Positions 1 through 12,800 of a stretch of DNA of 64,000 bases are shown piece by piece. Source of the stretch: Dendrolimus kikuchii (lineage: Eukaryota; Arthropoda; Insecta; Lepidoptera; Lasiocampidae); the NCBI GenBank assembly GCA_019925095.2, contig CM034389.1, positions 20,199,435 to 20,263,434 of the forward strand. The letters are read 5' to 3'. The position numbers and the translations under genes were made by a program. Positions within the stretch are counted from its first letter, which is position 1, and each line of letters starts with the position of its first letter. Under the pieces are notes generated by a model. It searched no databases, was not told the origin of the DNA, and saw nothing but the letters and a program-made list of their open reading frames with translations.

Positions 1-2054
1 TTGCACGGTTATTATTTTTAATAGTATTGCAATCGGAATACTAGGAATGATAATCTCAATACTTCAATGTGTTACTTTGACAGTTAATGTTGCTTCGTTT
101 TATATACAGATATAAAAAGTGTCTGTCAAAAGGCTTTAAATATTAGTAGGTAAAGGGGAAAATTTTATAAATAGTGCTAAACGTTTTATAAAAAATTCTC
201 AGCAGATTTCAGTGTTTATTTTATTAGCGCCATACTGAAGTGAAGAATCTCTTAGTGAAATTGACACGTGTCTAGCTATACTGGTAGATAAATACTTAGA
301 CAGTGTAAAGTTACTCTTTAATTTATTACTTGACATATTCGTAATACGTATGTGCGAAAACAGACGCCTTAGACCGTATCGTCGATCTAGTTTTTTGATG
401 TGATATCTTTCTTAACTGGTCGATTGTCATTCCTAGTGCACTTTTAGCAGTTTTACACAACTCATTATTGCGATCGGCAGTTTTCGTTTGCGTAGAAAAG
501 TAATAAATAATCTATATTGAACTTATTCACATGTGGAAATGGTAGCATTGCTTTTTATAATAATAACTAGCTGTTACCTGCGACTTTGTTCACGTCAAAT
601 TTAATTTAATTTGCCTTTTGGTGTGACGACTGCAGCGGCGTACGCGTGGACTTTTCAATTATTTTTTCTAAAATAAAAGTAGCCAAGTTACTCCTTATAA
701 CAACATCAGACTTTTCAGAGATTAGCAAGAACAAACAGACAGACAGATAAAAAATTTAAAAAATAATTTTTTGATATAATGTTATATATACTTTCATATG
801 CGTTTAGTAAAAAGCTGTTATTTTAACATGACAAACGGACACTTCAATTTTATTTATTTGTATAGATAAATCTCTTATATTTCATAGCCATTACAACGTA
901 ATTGTGTTTCAAGTAAAAGATACAAAAAAGACAGAATTGTCGAAAGAAAAGCAAGCTGTGAAGTCGAACGAATGTCAAGACCCCGCACTAAGATCAAACC
1001 TGTGTTACGGTAGCATTGGTAGCCATCCGACAGCAGGAGATGACTTATAGTTAAACCCTAATTTGTTACATAAAAGAAGATTCTGAATCTTAATCTAGTA
1101 AAACTGCTTGCTATGGATTTGTAGTTCTGTTTCGCTTACACGATTCGTACACCGTCGAGCGCTACTAAAATGGATCTACTGTGCATGTCATCTCGAGTTA
1201 TTATTAGTTGTGTAAAGCTGTCTTTCTTGTGACCGATACTGGCAATACTGACTTAAGTTACGTCAATGATTTCAAAAGTTACACCAACACGAGTCCAAAG
1301 CGGCCAGAAGCGTGCGCAATGCCATTTTTCCGTAACAAAAACTACATTGCGCATAAGTCTGAGTGTGCTATTAAAACAATGTTACAAAATTATACAACTT
1401 ATCGTAATGTTGTTTTTTCATAAACTTCCAACTACCCAATAAATACATTTTTTATCACTTACATTTTAAACACTTATTTATGTTATGTGTCTAAGAATAG
1501 GTATTTTGCTATAAAAAGTTTATATACATTTAGCCGAGCCCGAAGTTAAATCGTAATAAATAAGGATAATTTTGACCTATAAGAAAAATCTTGTTGTGCA
1601 ATTGATAATTAATTAATGCCAAACTGTAATGAAATGCATCATATACTTTTTTACACCAACCAATATTTTTGTATGCAATTAATATACGCTATTTTTCTGA
1701 ATTTTAATATTTACTATCCATACCGTGGCTGGTTTTAGTTTTCAGTTTTAAATTATGATAAGATTTTTTTGACGATTGAAAACTATTAAAAAAACCACCG
1801 CACTTCACTTTTAATTAAGGTTGGTATTCTACAGTAGCAGTCAAACTTCAGTAAAAATTGAGCAAGGAATTGGTTAAATAGCGAAGTCAGTTAGTTATTC
1901 CTTGTTTTCAAGGTGCTACATACACTCGAAACATCCTTTTAATTTGATTGCATTATAAAACAAGCTACGATTCAAGTAAGAAAGAAATTTGGTTTTTTCC
2001 AATTTTAATTTTTTTATAAAGCGAACTTAAGTTTAATTCAAATTTCGATAAAAA
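1..2054. other. AT-rich non-coding flank
   Basis: Outside the repeat at 568-868 nothing coding or structural is supported. Short open frames (for example 1208-1423) have no recognisable motif or splice context. Confidence 0.5.
568..868 (+). repeat. Dispersed repeat family B, copy 1
   Basis: About 300 bp sharing its full length with 43700-44020: the shared track includes TTACTCCTTATAACA, the AACAAACAGACAGACA run and the terminal ACACTTCAATTTTATTTA. The two copies differ by scattered substitutions. No ORF and no obvious terminal repeats; probably a non-autonomous element. Confidence 0.7.
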
Positions 2055-2814
2055 GGGAGACCGGGGACATAAGTACCAGCGGGTCGAAAGTAACAAACGC
2101 TTTGTTAAATTGTCCAATGATCGAAATAACGCGGCCGACTGTTTGATGCTTGCCCCTGCTTCCATCTAATCTCCGCGGTCGTACGGTATACTAATATATT
2201 ATTTTTGATAAGGCTACGTTATTTTATGCACAAAAAGTAAAAGTTTTAATGGTTCTTTAATTTTTTGTAGTAATGTGATGATTCGAATGTAACTATTTGG
2301 CTAGTAGTATGTGATAAGATTGTCTATAACGTGTTATAGATAATTGTATGAAATAACAAAAAAGAAATACGGGTTCAAAAGTAATATAGTACGACAGGAC
2401 AAATAAATAACGATATATATATAAAATATAGCATTTGACATGTGACGCTATAGAGATTCATGCAAAAACTTTAATGTATTAAACTTGAGCAGATTATTGC
2501 TTAGAAGTACGTAAATTATTATTTCTAAGAACAAGATGTTTTTATTTTTATTTGAGAAACACATATTTATTTGTTTGTAGAATCCTAACAGCGTTACTTT
2601 CGACCTGCACCATATTACCTACTTTTGTCTTTACGGTCAGGACGAAAGTAACATTCACAATTTCTTTTTGCAATATTAAATTTTTAGAAACTTATAGTTT
2701 GTAGAATAAGGATGGTAGCATCATAGAGTTATATTGATTGTATTAAAAACACTATGGTTGTTCAGAAATCTAGCCAAAAGTACAAACTGTTTGTTAATTT
2801 GTCCCCGGTCTCAC
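2055..2814. mobile_element. MITE-like element with short inverted ends
   Basis: The left end carries GAGACCGGGGACA (from about 2058) and the right end its inverse TGTCCCCGGTCTC (about 2799-2812). Both ends continue inward with partly matching AAAGTA and AACAAAC motifs. The motif CGAAAGTAAC recurs internally in both orientations. About 760 bp with no transposase-like frame. The target duplication is not clear, so the superfamily is not assigned. Confidence 0.5.
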
Positions 2815-2887
2815 GGTATGTTAAAAGTTGTTTGTGCTCATTGCACACTTATGTGCCATTTTTTGTGCAATTTGGGGTCTACTTTCA

Positions 2888-3010
2888 CCAACGATAGATA
2901 GATAACTCTTTATTGTATACCAAAGCAATATACAAACAAAAAACATAGAAAGTACAATGGGCGGCCTTATCGTTCAAAAGCGATATCTTCTAAACAACCC
3001 TAGGCTAGGA
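2888..3010 (-). repeat. LINE 3'-end fragment (GGGCGGCCTTATCG family)
   Basis: Contains ACTCTTTATTGTA and then GGGCGGCCTTATCG with the AAGCGATATCTTCT block. This is a common lepidopteran LINE 3' terminus read in reverse. Related copies are at 20955-21085, 50470-50600 and 55375-55450. Confidence 0.6.
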
Positions 3011-6000
3011 TTGATAGATTTTAAATACCTACTGAAGTGGTAAAGTATATATATATATAGTGATAATTATACACAGTACACACAAATAAAATCAGTAGTA
3101 ACTATAAATAAACATACGTTAAGTATATACTAGAATATATGTATTAAAGGAAGGTAATGCTCACTTATTGTTGAAAATTATGTTTTAAGATTTGGTTGGA
3201 AATATTCCTTTGATACTAAGTAGTATTAGTAGTAGTATATCTAAGTTATAACAAGGCCTTGTTAAAATAAAACTAGTTTGCGAAATATGAAATATATTTT
3301 CAATCTAGATAAAATTTTATTTATTAATATAAACATATTTAAAAAAAATTACACATGCTTAATTTTTTTTAAAGAATTCTAGCATTATTGTTTTTGGGAT
3401 GTACCTATTCAATAGAATTTAAAGATTCCTCTCGATTTACGTTAGTATAGTGCTCCCAACTTATCTGTGAAAGGAAGAACGTCGCTGTGTCCACTCCGGT
3501 GTTGCCAATCTATCAATTAATCATCAAAGACATTTGAATATATCATATTAATCTAAGATAATCGTATATATGATGCTCGGGCTCCACCTGACATAACGTA
3601 TTGACAGTGACCGAGTGCATCATATTTATGCCGTTAACGATTAAACAGTTTTAGAACTGGCAGCCCTAATTCGCAACACATTTCAACATGGCGGCTGGTT
3701 ATCCCTTTTTTGCCATATCCGAGAATGTCGGGCAGACTGTGTAAGGGCGCGTTCGTATTATATAAACGTCCCGATTGTTGAAACCCTGCTTCATTATATA
3801 TTGTTGTAACTTTAACATAGATTACAGATCTACGTTGGTGAAATTAGTCCATGCTCTTGCAAAATAAAGCGACACGCTCTCTTGTATGATCTACATTTTA
3901 ATAATTATTACGCTTTATAACAGTGAACGAATGACAGGTGCTATAAATGCTTACTTAAACATTTTATTGTTAATTAAATGCTAGTGTAGTTAGTAAAATC
4001 AATATGTAAATAGAGCATCACAAATCTATTTTGGATTATACACTATTTTTAAGACTGTTCTTTTTTAGAATTTACTAGTAATTAATTGTATTATTCAAAT
4101 TATTAGCGTGTTGCACTCATTGGTAACTTTATATTATTATATGCCAAAATATAGGGAAAATACTATTTTATAGTCAGAAAATTATGTATTGAAGAAATTC
4201 GTATGTGAATCTGTTGAACTGGGTTGTTCCAACAAAATATGGAATCAAACTATGCCGTGTTCGCTGTACGCTTTTTTGGACAGAAAAATTGTAGTTTGCA
4301 TGTTTCAAATATTTTTAGGACAAACCCGTTGACAAACATATTTGTTAAGCAATAATTAATGAAGCCTATATTTGTCGTGAATTTAACTTCCATTATTAGA
4401 GTATGTTATTGTTATAATGTGCTTATTAAATTAAATTTACCTGATCTTTATCTTAGAATTCTGTGGATATATTTTAAATAAAAAACACTGAATACATTCT
4501 TAGTCTTTTATTAAAAATTATTATTATATAAGTATAAACAGTAAGGTCATTACATGGCAGTGATGATATAATTACTTAAAAATATTCGACTTTCGACATA
4601 CATATCCGACCGTCGCTTCCATGAGGAATGACGTACATTTAGACGCTACTCACTCGACGCATTGCATTTGCCCTTAGTATTTTAGTTCGACGAATGCATG
4701 GAAAAAAATAGTGCGCAACGCGTGTAACGTTGCGTACGATTTAATATAATAAATTATGAGAGTTCGCAACTGCGACGCTTGCAACGAGCGAACTGCGCCT
4801 AAATGCGCGCGCACCTTCGACCAGACTCAGCGATCTCACCGCTGACGCTCAACTTAAATTCGGTCAACATTTGAATCACGCTGTGCCGCACTCACTAATG
4901 GTACGTTAACTCTAAGCAGCAGTAATTGTAATTATTTCAATTGAGATTCAATCAATCATTTCATTTGTGATTCTAAAAAACAAAGCCCTTATTACAGAAT
5001 ATCAACTGTGCAATACCTGGTTTTGTATGAAAATGTCTATTGCGCTAACACCGCACATAAAGTATGGCGCAGACTGTAAAAGCTTCTATTTCTGAAAGGT
5101 TCCAGAAATATAACCCTAGTTTCGTGATATTAACATAAATCAAATTTGTAAACTTTTTGTTTCAATGTTTATTTTGATCGATTTCACTCTTATTTTGTTG
5201 AAAGTATAAATATTTTCAAATAAAATATTTAAACTTTTCTTAAAGTTCCACGTTCCATAGTGTTCTGAAAGCGGCTAAAAGTCCGAATGTACTTACTCAA
5301 TACTTGGTTAAAAACTTATTTGCACTTAAGTAAACTGCTGCAATGAGCAAGTGCAGATAGAAGAGGTTTCTATTTAAAAAAAAACTATTTTATGAAAACC
5401 AGATTAAATTTAGAGAAAAATAAGACATTCAAACTTCAAAGAGTGTGTAAATCATGATGATGATTAGTATAAATAAATACGGAAATTTATTGCCGTTCTC
5501 TTAAGACCGCTTTAATGACTGCTAGTAGTTTGGAAGAGAAGCAACTATTTAATAAAATAAGTATGTACATGTCTGAATAAATCTGAGAATCCGATAATGA
5601 AGCAGGATTAAACTGTTTTAAATATCATCTCCGTCAATCGTGAGTAGCAACAGATGGTTAATAATAAAATCTGTATAATATCCACGGAAAAAAAATACTA
5701 AGGCCGTTGCGATTTGTTGGTGCAGCAGCAACGCGGGAAATACTGCATTTATATTTATTTCTATGGGCGTTTCTTGATTCGTTCATGGAAATGGCAAGCA
5801 ATAACTTTCGCTCTACCGCATAGAGTAAGCTTACTGACCCCGCACCACTGCTGCACCACCAAATAGGTATAAGTAGAAGCATAGAGTCACAATGGTACTA
5901 AAACTAAAGAAACAGGAAAAATACTATCTTTTATTTTAAATTTTTGCTACATTATTAAAGATATAAAAATAGCAATTATCAGTTAATCGCCATTTATGCT

Positions 6001-6561
6001 CTCTGAGATCGGCTAAACATATTAGTAAATACTTACAGTCTTATTCATATTGAATTACAAGTTAGAATGCTTCTTTAAGAACCTTAAAGAAGCGTTCAAA
6101 CATACTCTACCTCAATATTAATAACACCATTAATATTTTACTAAAATACTCTCGTAGTCTGTAGCTATTTCATTTTAACTAAGCCAAGTATTGTAAAGTG
6201 CAATCGGACAAAAACATCAATAAAACTCCAAGAAGAAAACAACAAAGAGTGGGAGCGGTGAGTCCGCTTGCCTTACTGCCAAAACCAACTAACTACATTC
6301 TTATTCCTTCGCCTAAACAAACAATTTAGACAATCCAAAAACATTTTAATACTAATTTTATTACATTTCAAAATTTTAATAAAAATCAAAAATTTCAATA
6401 ATAATTTAAATGTCAGATCCCAAACAATGGAAAAATCTCAGAACAATAAACCTAACTTTAGTTATTGTTCTGAAGGAAAATGCTAGAAGAGGATAGAAGT
6501 ATATTTCTTTGTCATTTTTTACAACTGTTACATAATAATAACTAAAACTATGTTTTAACTA
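3011..6561. other. Non-coding, AT-rich; one 18-codon ORF with a strong start context
   Basis: Mostly simple AT-rich sequence. A GC-richer patch at 4600-4880 holds several CGCAAC/GTTGCG inversions but no ORF. At 3688 ATGGCGGCTGG sits in a good initiation context (CAAC before it) and runs 18 codons before TAA, directly over a possible donor GTAAGG. It may be a first exon, but no partner exon was found. Confidence 0.4.
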
Positions 6562-7015
6562 TACTGACGGACACATAAACTGCATCAAAAGGGTGAAATA
6601 AATTTAAAAAATATTTTCTCGAGTATCAAATCTACATATCTGGGATGTAGGACACGAGTCAAACAAATGTTTATTCAGAATATATAGTTTTGGGGTTTCC
6701 ATATCATCATAATATGTCAATGATAGATATAATTTTGTGTTAATAACAGTGCTGTTTGCCTGCTCAACTAGTGCACTGCTTGGACGAATACTGATGAGAA
6801 TATGGCATGTTAAAGTAAACCGCCAGCAAAGCAATCTACTGTAGTCTGTACATACAGTTTTATATTATATTAAAAAAACAACATTTGCTCCTAAGACACG
6901 CCTCTCATAATAGGCTATAATAAAACAACAAACACTGATGTGTCTTTATTTTCGTTCAAAAATTGTATGTTGGTAATTAGGTATGTTTAAAATGCACTTT
7001 ATATGTCCGTCAGTA
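6562..7015. mobile_element. TA-flanked MITE (Tc1/mariner-type), 454 bp
   Basis: Terminal inverted repeats: left TACTGACGGACACATAAACT, right (inverted) TACTGACGGACATATAAAGT, about 24 bp with few mismatches. TA lies immediately outside both ends (6560-6561 and 7016-7017), the target duplication of Tc1/mariner elements. An open frame of 76 codons (minus, 6834-6604) resembles nothing I recognise. It inserted just downstream of Utx. Confidence 0.75.
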
Positions 7016-8301
7016 TATGTTACTTTTTTTTTAATGTGATATCTTTAATAGCAATGCTATTTTGTGTATATGGCTCAATAATTAAAGAAAGTTAGTTTAT
7101 TCTGAGCTTTATGGCTTTTAGAAGTGGTTGCAGCGCAAGTCTTCGCACACTTATAATAAAACCATCGCTATACAATTTTAGACGAAAATGAGTTGTTCCC
7201 GTTGTGTAGTAAAATTAGGAATAGTAAGTGTAATTAATACAAACACTCTCACCGCGATAGTTCTAATAGATAGATGACATCTCATTATATCTTTTGTTGA
7301 CGGCAGATGCAACCTTTAACAGCAATATCATTATCATACATTAGTGAGATTTGTAACACTTTGAAGCAGTTGAGATTATCAACACAAACATATATATATT
7401 CTGCATCGTTTAAACATGAAACTGCACAAAATATCACTTCAAGTTTCCGCCATAACTCTCAACCCTAAGTAATAACATGTGTAATGCCGTTAAAACATAG
7501 TTTTAATTAAAAGTAGTTCTCTTTCATTTTCCTTTGATCCTTTAGCAAGATGCCTACACGAGTATAACATTCTTTGGGACGTCGCAGCACTGTTCGCCAG
7601 ACCCTGCTAAAACACAGAGCCTCAATCCGTGCAATATACTTACAAATCTACTATTCGCTAAATCATTGTCTAGAAAATCAAAATAATTGTCACGTTACGT
7701 TAAATAAATAAATACGCCTCTATACAAAAATAACACATTTATAGTATGAACACGTGAGTAACAACCGCTCACCTCCACGCTCGGCTTAGCTTAGCTTAAC
7801 AGTTACGACATCGGCCACGTCGACAATTGACTTCTACTTACGTCGTATATCTCGCACAATTACAAAAGTGATCGAGGAGTATGTAAACTTGTTTAAATTC
7901 TCTTTCGATACAAAATTACGATTTTATCACACAAAAATATTCACGTTGACAACAATTTTAAATTCACGCGCCGTGTATTAAAAATAGATCGCGATCGAAT
8001 TCATTTATAAGTTTAATTGGTCAAAAACGACATCACCGCAACTACCTAATCGACGACCTAGCTAAACTCTAATACTGCGTAGAAAACTGCAAAATTCAAC
8101 TCGCAACCAAATGAACTAGTCTATCTCCCGCGACAGGCGACTAAAGATTAAATTAATATTAAACCGAAGGGTGACTCGCCTCGCCTCGTCCGCCGGACCA
8201 TCGAGCCAGCACAACAAACAAAATACAGGTACTTCGAGGCCACTCGGCGCCCGCGGGGGCGCAACCGGAGGGTAACCTTAGGGGGAGGGGGGCGCCGCGC
8301 C
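7016..8301 (-). promoter_or_regulatory. Probable Utx 3' UTR and downstream flank
   Basis: No coding potential is seen here. The GC-rich tail directly after the stop codon gives way to AT-rich DNA by about 8150. A canonical minus-strand AATAAA lies at 7101-7096 and a weak ATTAAA near 8010. Either could end the transcript, giving a 3' UTR of about 1.2 or 0.3 kb. No poly(A) site can be chosen from sequence alone. Confidence 0.35.
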
Positions 8302-9865
8302 TCAGTCGGGCGTGGCCACCAGCGAGGGCGGGTGCGGGTGCGGCGCCGCGAGCGGCGGCGGCGGCGGCGCCGGCCGGTGCAGCGTGAACGCGTCGTACAC
8401 CTGCGCGAGCTCGTCCATGTGGTGCTCCTCGAGGCACAGGAAGCCCTGGAGCGTGGGGCTGGCGCGGCGCGCGCACGCCAGGCAGTGCACCACGTGCCGG
8501 CGCTCGTGCTCGCGCACCAGCAGCGCGTGCCACACTTCGCGCTCGCACGCGCCGCAGTAGTGCGAGGCCTCGCCGCGCGCGCGCCCGTGGAAGCGCACCG
8601 GCACCCCGCGCGCGCGCACCGTGCTCAGCGTGCCCGCGGCCGCGCGCAGCGTCTGCATCAGGCAGGTGCGCATCGTGCGGTGCAGCCGCGGGTCCGACAC
8701 GCGGATGTTGCGCGCCAGGTTCCACGTCAGGTGCACCATCGGCACGATCGACTTGAAGTTCTGCACCTTGTTCCACTCGTAGCGCTCGAGCGCGAGCGCG
8801 TACTGGCGCGCGGTGAGCGGGCCCACGTTCCACGCTATGTTGTTGCACCAGCCGGTGGCCTGCACCCAGTGCACGCAGCCGGCGTTCACCCAGACGAGGT
8901 CGCCGGGCCGCTGCGTGAACCGGTACACGGGCACGCCGTGCGCCCGCAGCTCCTCGGGGTCGGGCCACCACGAGCCATGCAGGTACGAGAGGCCGTGCCG
9001 GTCGCAGAGCTCGCGCACGCCGCCCCAGTAGGAGTCGGGCACGCCGAACCACTCGCAATCGCCGGGGCCGATGTTGATGTTGATCGAGCAGAAGTTGTTG
9101 TTCTCCTGGTGGCCGGGCGTGCGACTGCCGGGCACCTTCATGTACAGCTGCACCGTGTTCATGCCGAGGATCACGTGGCCCACGTGCGAGAGCATGTTCG
9201 CCGCGGAGGCGACGCGCGCGAACGCCGGCAGTTTCTGCAGCTCCTGCAGCTGCGGCCGCCACTTGCGCTCGTCGGAGAGGTCCACGTTGGTGCCGAAGCG
9301 CAGCATGCGCGCGCCGCGGCGCCGCTTCGCCGGCCCGCCGCCCGACTCGCGCCCGTCCGAGTCGGAGAGGGCGCCCGCGCCGGCGCCCTGCGCGTGCGCG
9401 CCCTGCGAGTGCGCGCCGCGCTCGCGCTCCTCCCGCAGCGAGTCCTGGAACGAGCCCGCCTGGTACTGGGCGTACTTGCGCACGGTGGTATGCGAACGGT
9501 GCGAGGCGCACGCCCACACGCGGCGCCGCCCCGTCGGGTCCCAATTCTCGTCGGCGGACTGCATCAGCTGGGTGCGCACCTCCACGGCGTGGTCGGGCCA
9601 CGCCTCGACGAGGGTCTTCGTCGAGAAGAGGCCCAGATCCAACTTGAGGGCGGCGGTGAGGCCGCGCACCACCGCGATCGGGTGCTTCAGGCAAAAGTCT
9701 TGCAGCTGAGGCGAAAACGCATCACGCTTCGAATCCACATAGACGAACGGCGCCGGAGGCGCCAGCTGCTCGGCCGAGAGCCGCGGCGGGGGCACCGGCG
9801 GCGGCGAGGGGGGCCCGGCGCCATCGCCTAGCACGCACCACTGCGTCGGCGGGCCCGCGTTCTCC
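8302..9865 (-). CDS. Utx: Utx last coding exon: whole JmjC domain and zinc module
   Basis: This 1,564-nt exon begins after acceptor ttttccgcag and ends at TGA (8304-8302). Numbering residues from the valine codon at 9834, the catalytic iron triad is visible: His242 and Glu244 (HQE, within [10 protein letters not shown]) and His322 (within CVHWVQ). The Cys4 zinc site is Cys427/Cys430 and Cys451/Cys454. Other UTX signatures are [19 protein letters not shown] and [12 protein letters not shown]. An acidic/basic low-complexity insert rich in Ala, Gly and Arg lies near residues 137-177. The C-terminal tail is Pro/His-rich. Base composition is far more GC-rich than flanking introns, and both other strands and frames are open for about 500 codons as a by-product. 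Having the whole catalytic domain in a single exon is notable, since I recall the vertebrate domain being split. Confidence 0.95.
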
Positions 9866-12800
9866 CTGCGGAAAAGACACGAACGTCAATGGAGTTGCCC
9901 CGCCCCTGTGGGCCCGTAACAAGCGCGCGCCGGCGTCACGTTGCACACACTCACTTGCAAGCGTCCAGGATGTGTTTAGCCGTCATGCCGATGTGGTAGA
10001 CGACTGGCTTGAGCGGGTCGGTCTTGAGGGGCTCTAGCTTGACCACGGGCTGCCTGCCCCCGAGCATCGTCTCGCCACTGCCCACGGTGCTCGCATTCTC
10101 TGCTGAAATAAGCGCACTTTTATCAAGAAACAATTTATTAGTTTATATTTCAAAATAAGTCATTTATTTACAGAGCAATAACCTAATAGTTTTGACATAA
10201 CTAACAACAAATCAGTTGACAACAACAAACATAGCTCTAGATTTATAAATTACAGAATATGTCAAATTTTACAAAAAAAGGATAATAATGATAAACCTGC
10301 AAAAAGTACAACAAAGGTACATAATTTTCGGCATAACCAGTTCAAAATAAAATTGGTTATACAATTTTACTAATAAATTAAAAGAAATAACTGTTAAGAT
10401 TTGCAATTTTATCGTTATGCCCCTGCACACATTTCATTTGACTTATAATTATATTTTAGCTTATCTTGAACACAAAAGACGTAAATAGCATGTTATATTC
10501 AAAATATAATAAAATTGTATTACATACTAATGATTAACTTTTTATTTTTATCTTCCTTAATTGTAATGGCATATCATCTCTATCCAAGTTGATTTCAAAG
10601 TAAATCTAACAACTAAAACCCATTTAAATGGTTAAATCATATTGCTTTTTTTATGTTTGTGGCTTGGCAACTAGGCCTTTAAGCCAGGCGCAGTTGTATT
10701 GTAGGCTACAATCCACACCATTCATCGGATTTCTTGTGAAAACTCGAAAGGCCACATTTGACTATACAGTTCACATTTCTCACAAAAACACATAATTACT
10801 ACTCAAAAACTATCACTTGCTGGAGCAAGTGAATGAGTTTGTATATCTTGGATGTGCTTTTAGCAGGGATGGAAGGTACACCGCTGATATAGAAAGAAGA
10901 GTGAATTTGGGGAATAGTTTAAATGGAGCGTTAGGTAAACTTCTAGGCGCTAAGAACCTCAGCCAGAAGGCCCAGCTCGCCGTACACAACGCGGTGCTGG
11001 TACCTACGCTCACGTATGGAAGCGAGAGTTGGGTATGGAAGAGAGAGCATGAAAGTAGAGTAAACGCGGTCGAGATGCGAGCACTGCGCAAAATCTGCGG
11101 AGTGACGCTCGCGGACCGCGTTCGTAATACCGAAGTAAGAAAGAGAGTTGGTCTGAAAGAGAGTGTCGGGGTGAAGGTAAGGAAAGGAAGCTCCGGTGGT
11201 TCGGGCATGTGGAAAGAATGCATGATGAAAGAATGACTAAACAGATATACAATGCAAAAGTGGATGGATGCAGAAGTCGTGGAAGGCCACGACACACCTT
11301 CCATGATCAAATTGATCGTGTACTAGCAGAAGGTGACGTCAGGAGCCTTAAGAACAGACGAGCTTGCATGACAAGAGTTATGAATGTCAAAGAGGCAAGT
11401 GAGGTGTGTAAGAATAAGCCTAAATGGCACTCTGTTGTTCGTGCCTACCCCACGAGGGAACTGGCGTGAAGTTATGTATGTATGTATGTATGTATGTAAA
11501 AACTATCAATATCCTACAACTATTGTTCATTTTAGAGTAATTTTACACATTTTTAGAAAATAAAACTGCACAGCACAACGTCCCCTTTCAGTTCCCGCCA
11601 AAAACTCCCAATCATATTGCTTGTATGAAAATGCATAGATTATGTACTAAAACACTAGTTACAAATTGTTAGATGATGATTTCAACTCTTCAGATAAGCC
11701 GTTGTGAGTAAGTACTATTTGAGCGAAAACTATGACGTCATTAGTGATGTTTCTACCGAGACCGTAACGACCGTGTTCGATATATGGAACGGCTGAAATA
11801 GCCTTTTAAGCGTTGTGAGCGACTAGCGGAACACACTATATGGAACTCTTTACTAAGCATGGAATGATATACTGAACGACATTTCTCTTTGTTTTCAAAC
11901 CAGTGAACATATTTGACGACTGCTTACTGAATACTGATTTTAGGAAACAAAAACCAACTTCCATTTGAAGTGAAAAGTTTAATAGACAATTATGTTGTCT
12001 CCTGAGTAAAAGTAATTTTTTTTAACGTTGAAACTACACATTTGACTTAGGCTCAGATTGCTTCTTTTTTTAACCTTAATAACATTATTTTTTTTATTAC
12101 ATGGGAACACCGCCCATGACGTCAAAGCATATATAAGGCAGCTTAGGAAAAAGAGCGTAAGATGACTGGTGTCAAGGTGGTTAAATAAAAATAATATATC
12201 AATCCGTTTATACCTATCCATTTCTATGACAGTGAAGCGTGGCCTATATTAGAGCTACACAAGCAAGAATTACACGTCACGGAGATGAATATGCCACGGT
12301 GCAGGTGCGGGTGTGGAGTCACGCGAGAAGATCGCGTTAAGAATTTCCACGTCCGCAACAATATTCATGTCTGACTTCAAACAAACTGCTAGTGACTAGT
12401 TGCCTACCAGGGCCGTATTAAGCGACGGGGTGCGAAAAAATTGTCATGTTTCACTTTAAAGGATCACACATTTGGTAAAAACGGGAGACTTCGCATTTAT
12501 CATGTACGTCTACGTCTGTCTTTATGTCAGAAATTTTTCTAAAAAACTACTGAATTTATTTGGATGTATACTGAATTTATGTGTAGTAGTATATTTAAGG
12601 GTCGCTAGTCAGATTTTGAAAAATCATGATGTTCTTTAATGACATTTTGATTAAAATGTCTAAGAACTTGCGCCTAGGTTCCACGCACCTCCGGGTAAAG
12701 ACTTTCCCCTACAACCACATCTCACTAGAGATGGACAGTTAAAACCTAAATAGCGGTTGTTCACGAAACAATCTGGCTAATGATTGTCGAATAAAATCGA

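Noticed and set aside
6945..6950. Minus-strand AATAAA as the Utx poly(A) signal
   Set aside because: It lies inside a TA-flanked MITE; an upstream signal at 7101-7096 is equally good, so it is kept only as a question in the findings.
8159..9694. 511-codon frame on the same strand as Utx
   Set aside because: It is an out-of-frame shadow of the Utx exon, rich in Arg/Ala, with no recognisable fold.
8332..9831. 499-codon open frame on the plus strand antisense to the Utx JmjC exon
   Set aside because: It mirrors a very GC-rich exon where stop codons are rare in all frames; its composition is low-complexity (Ala/Arg/Val) and it shows no domain.
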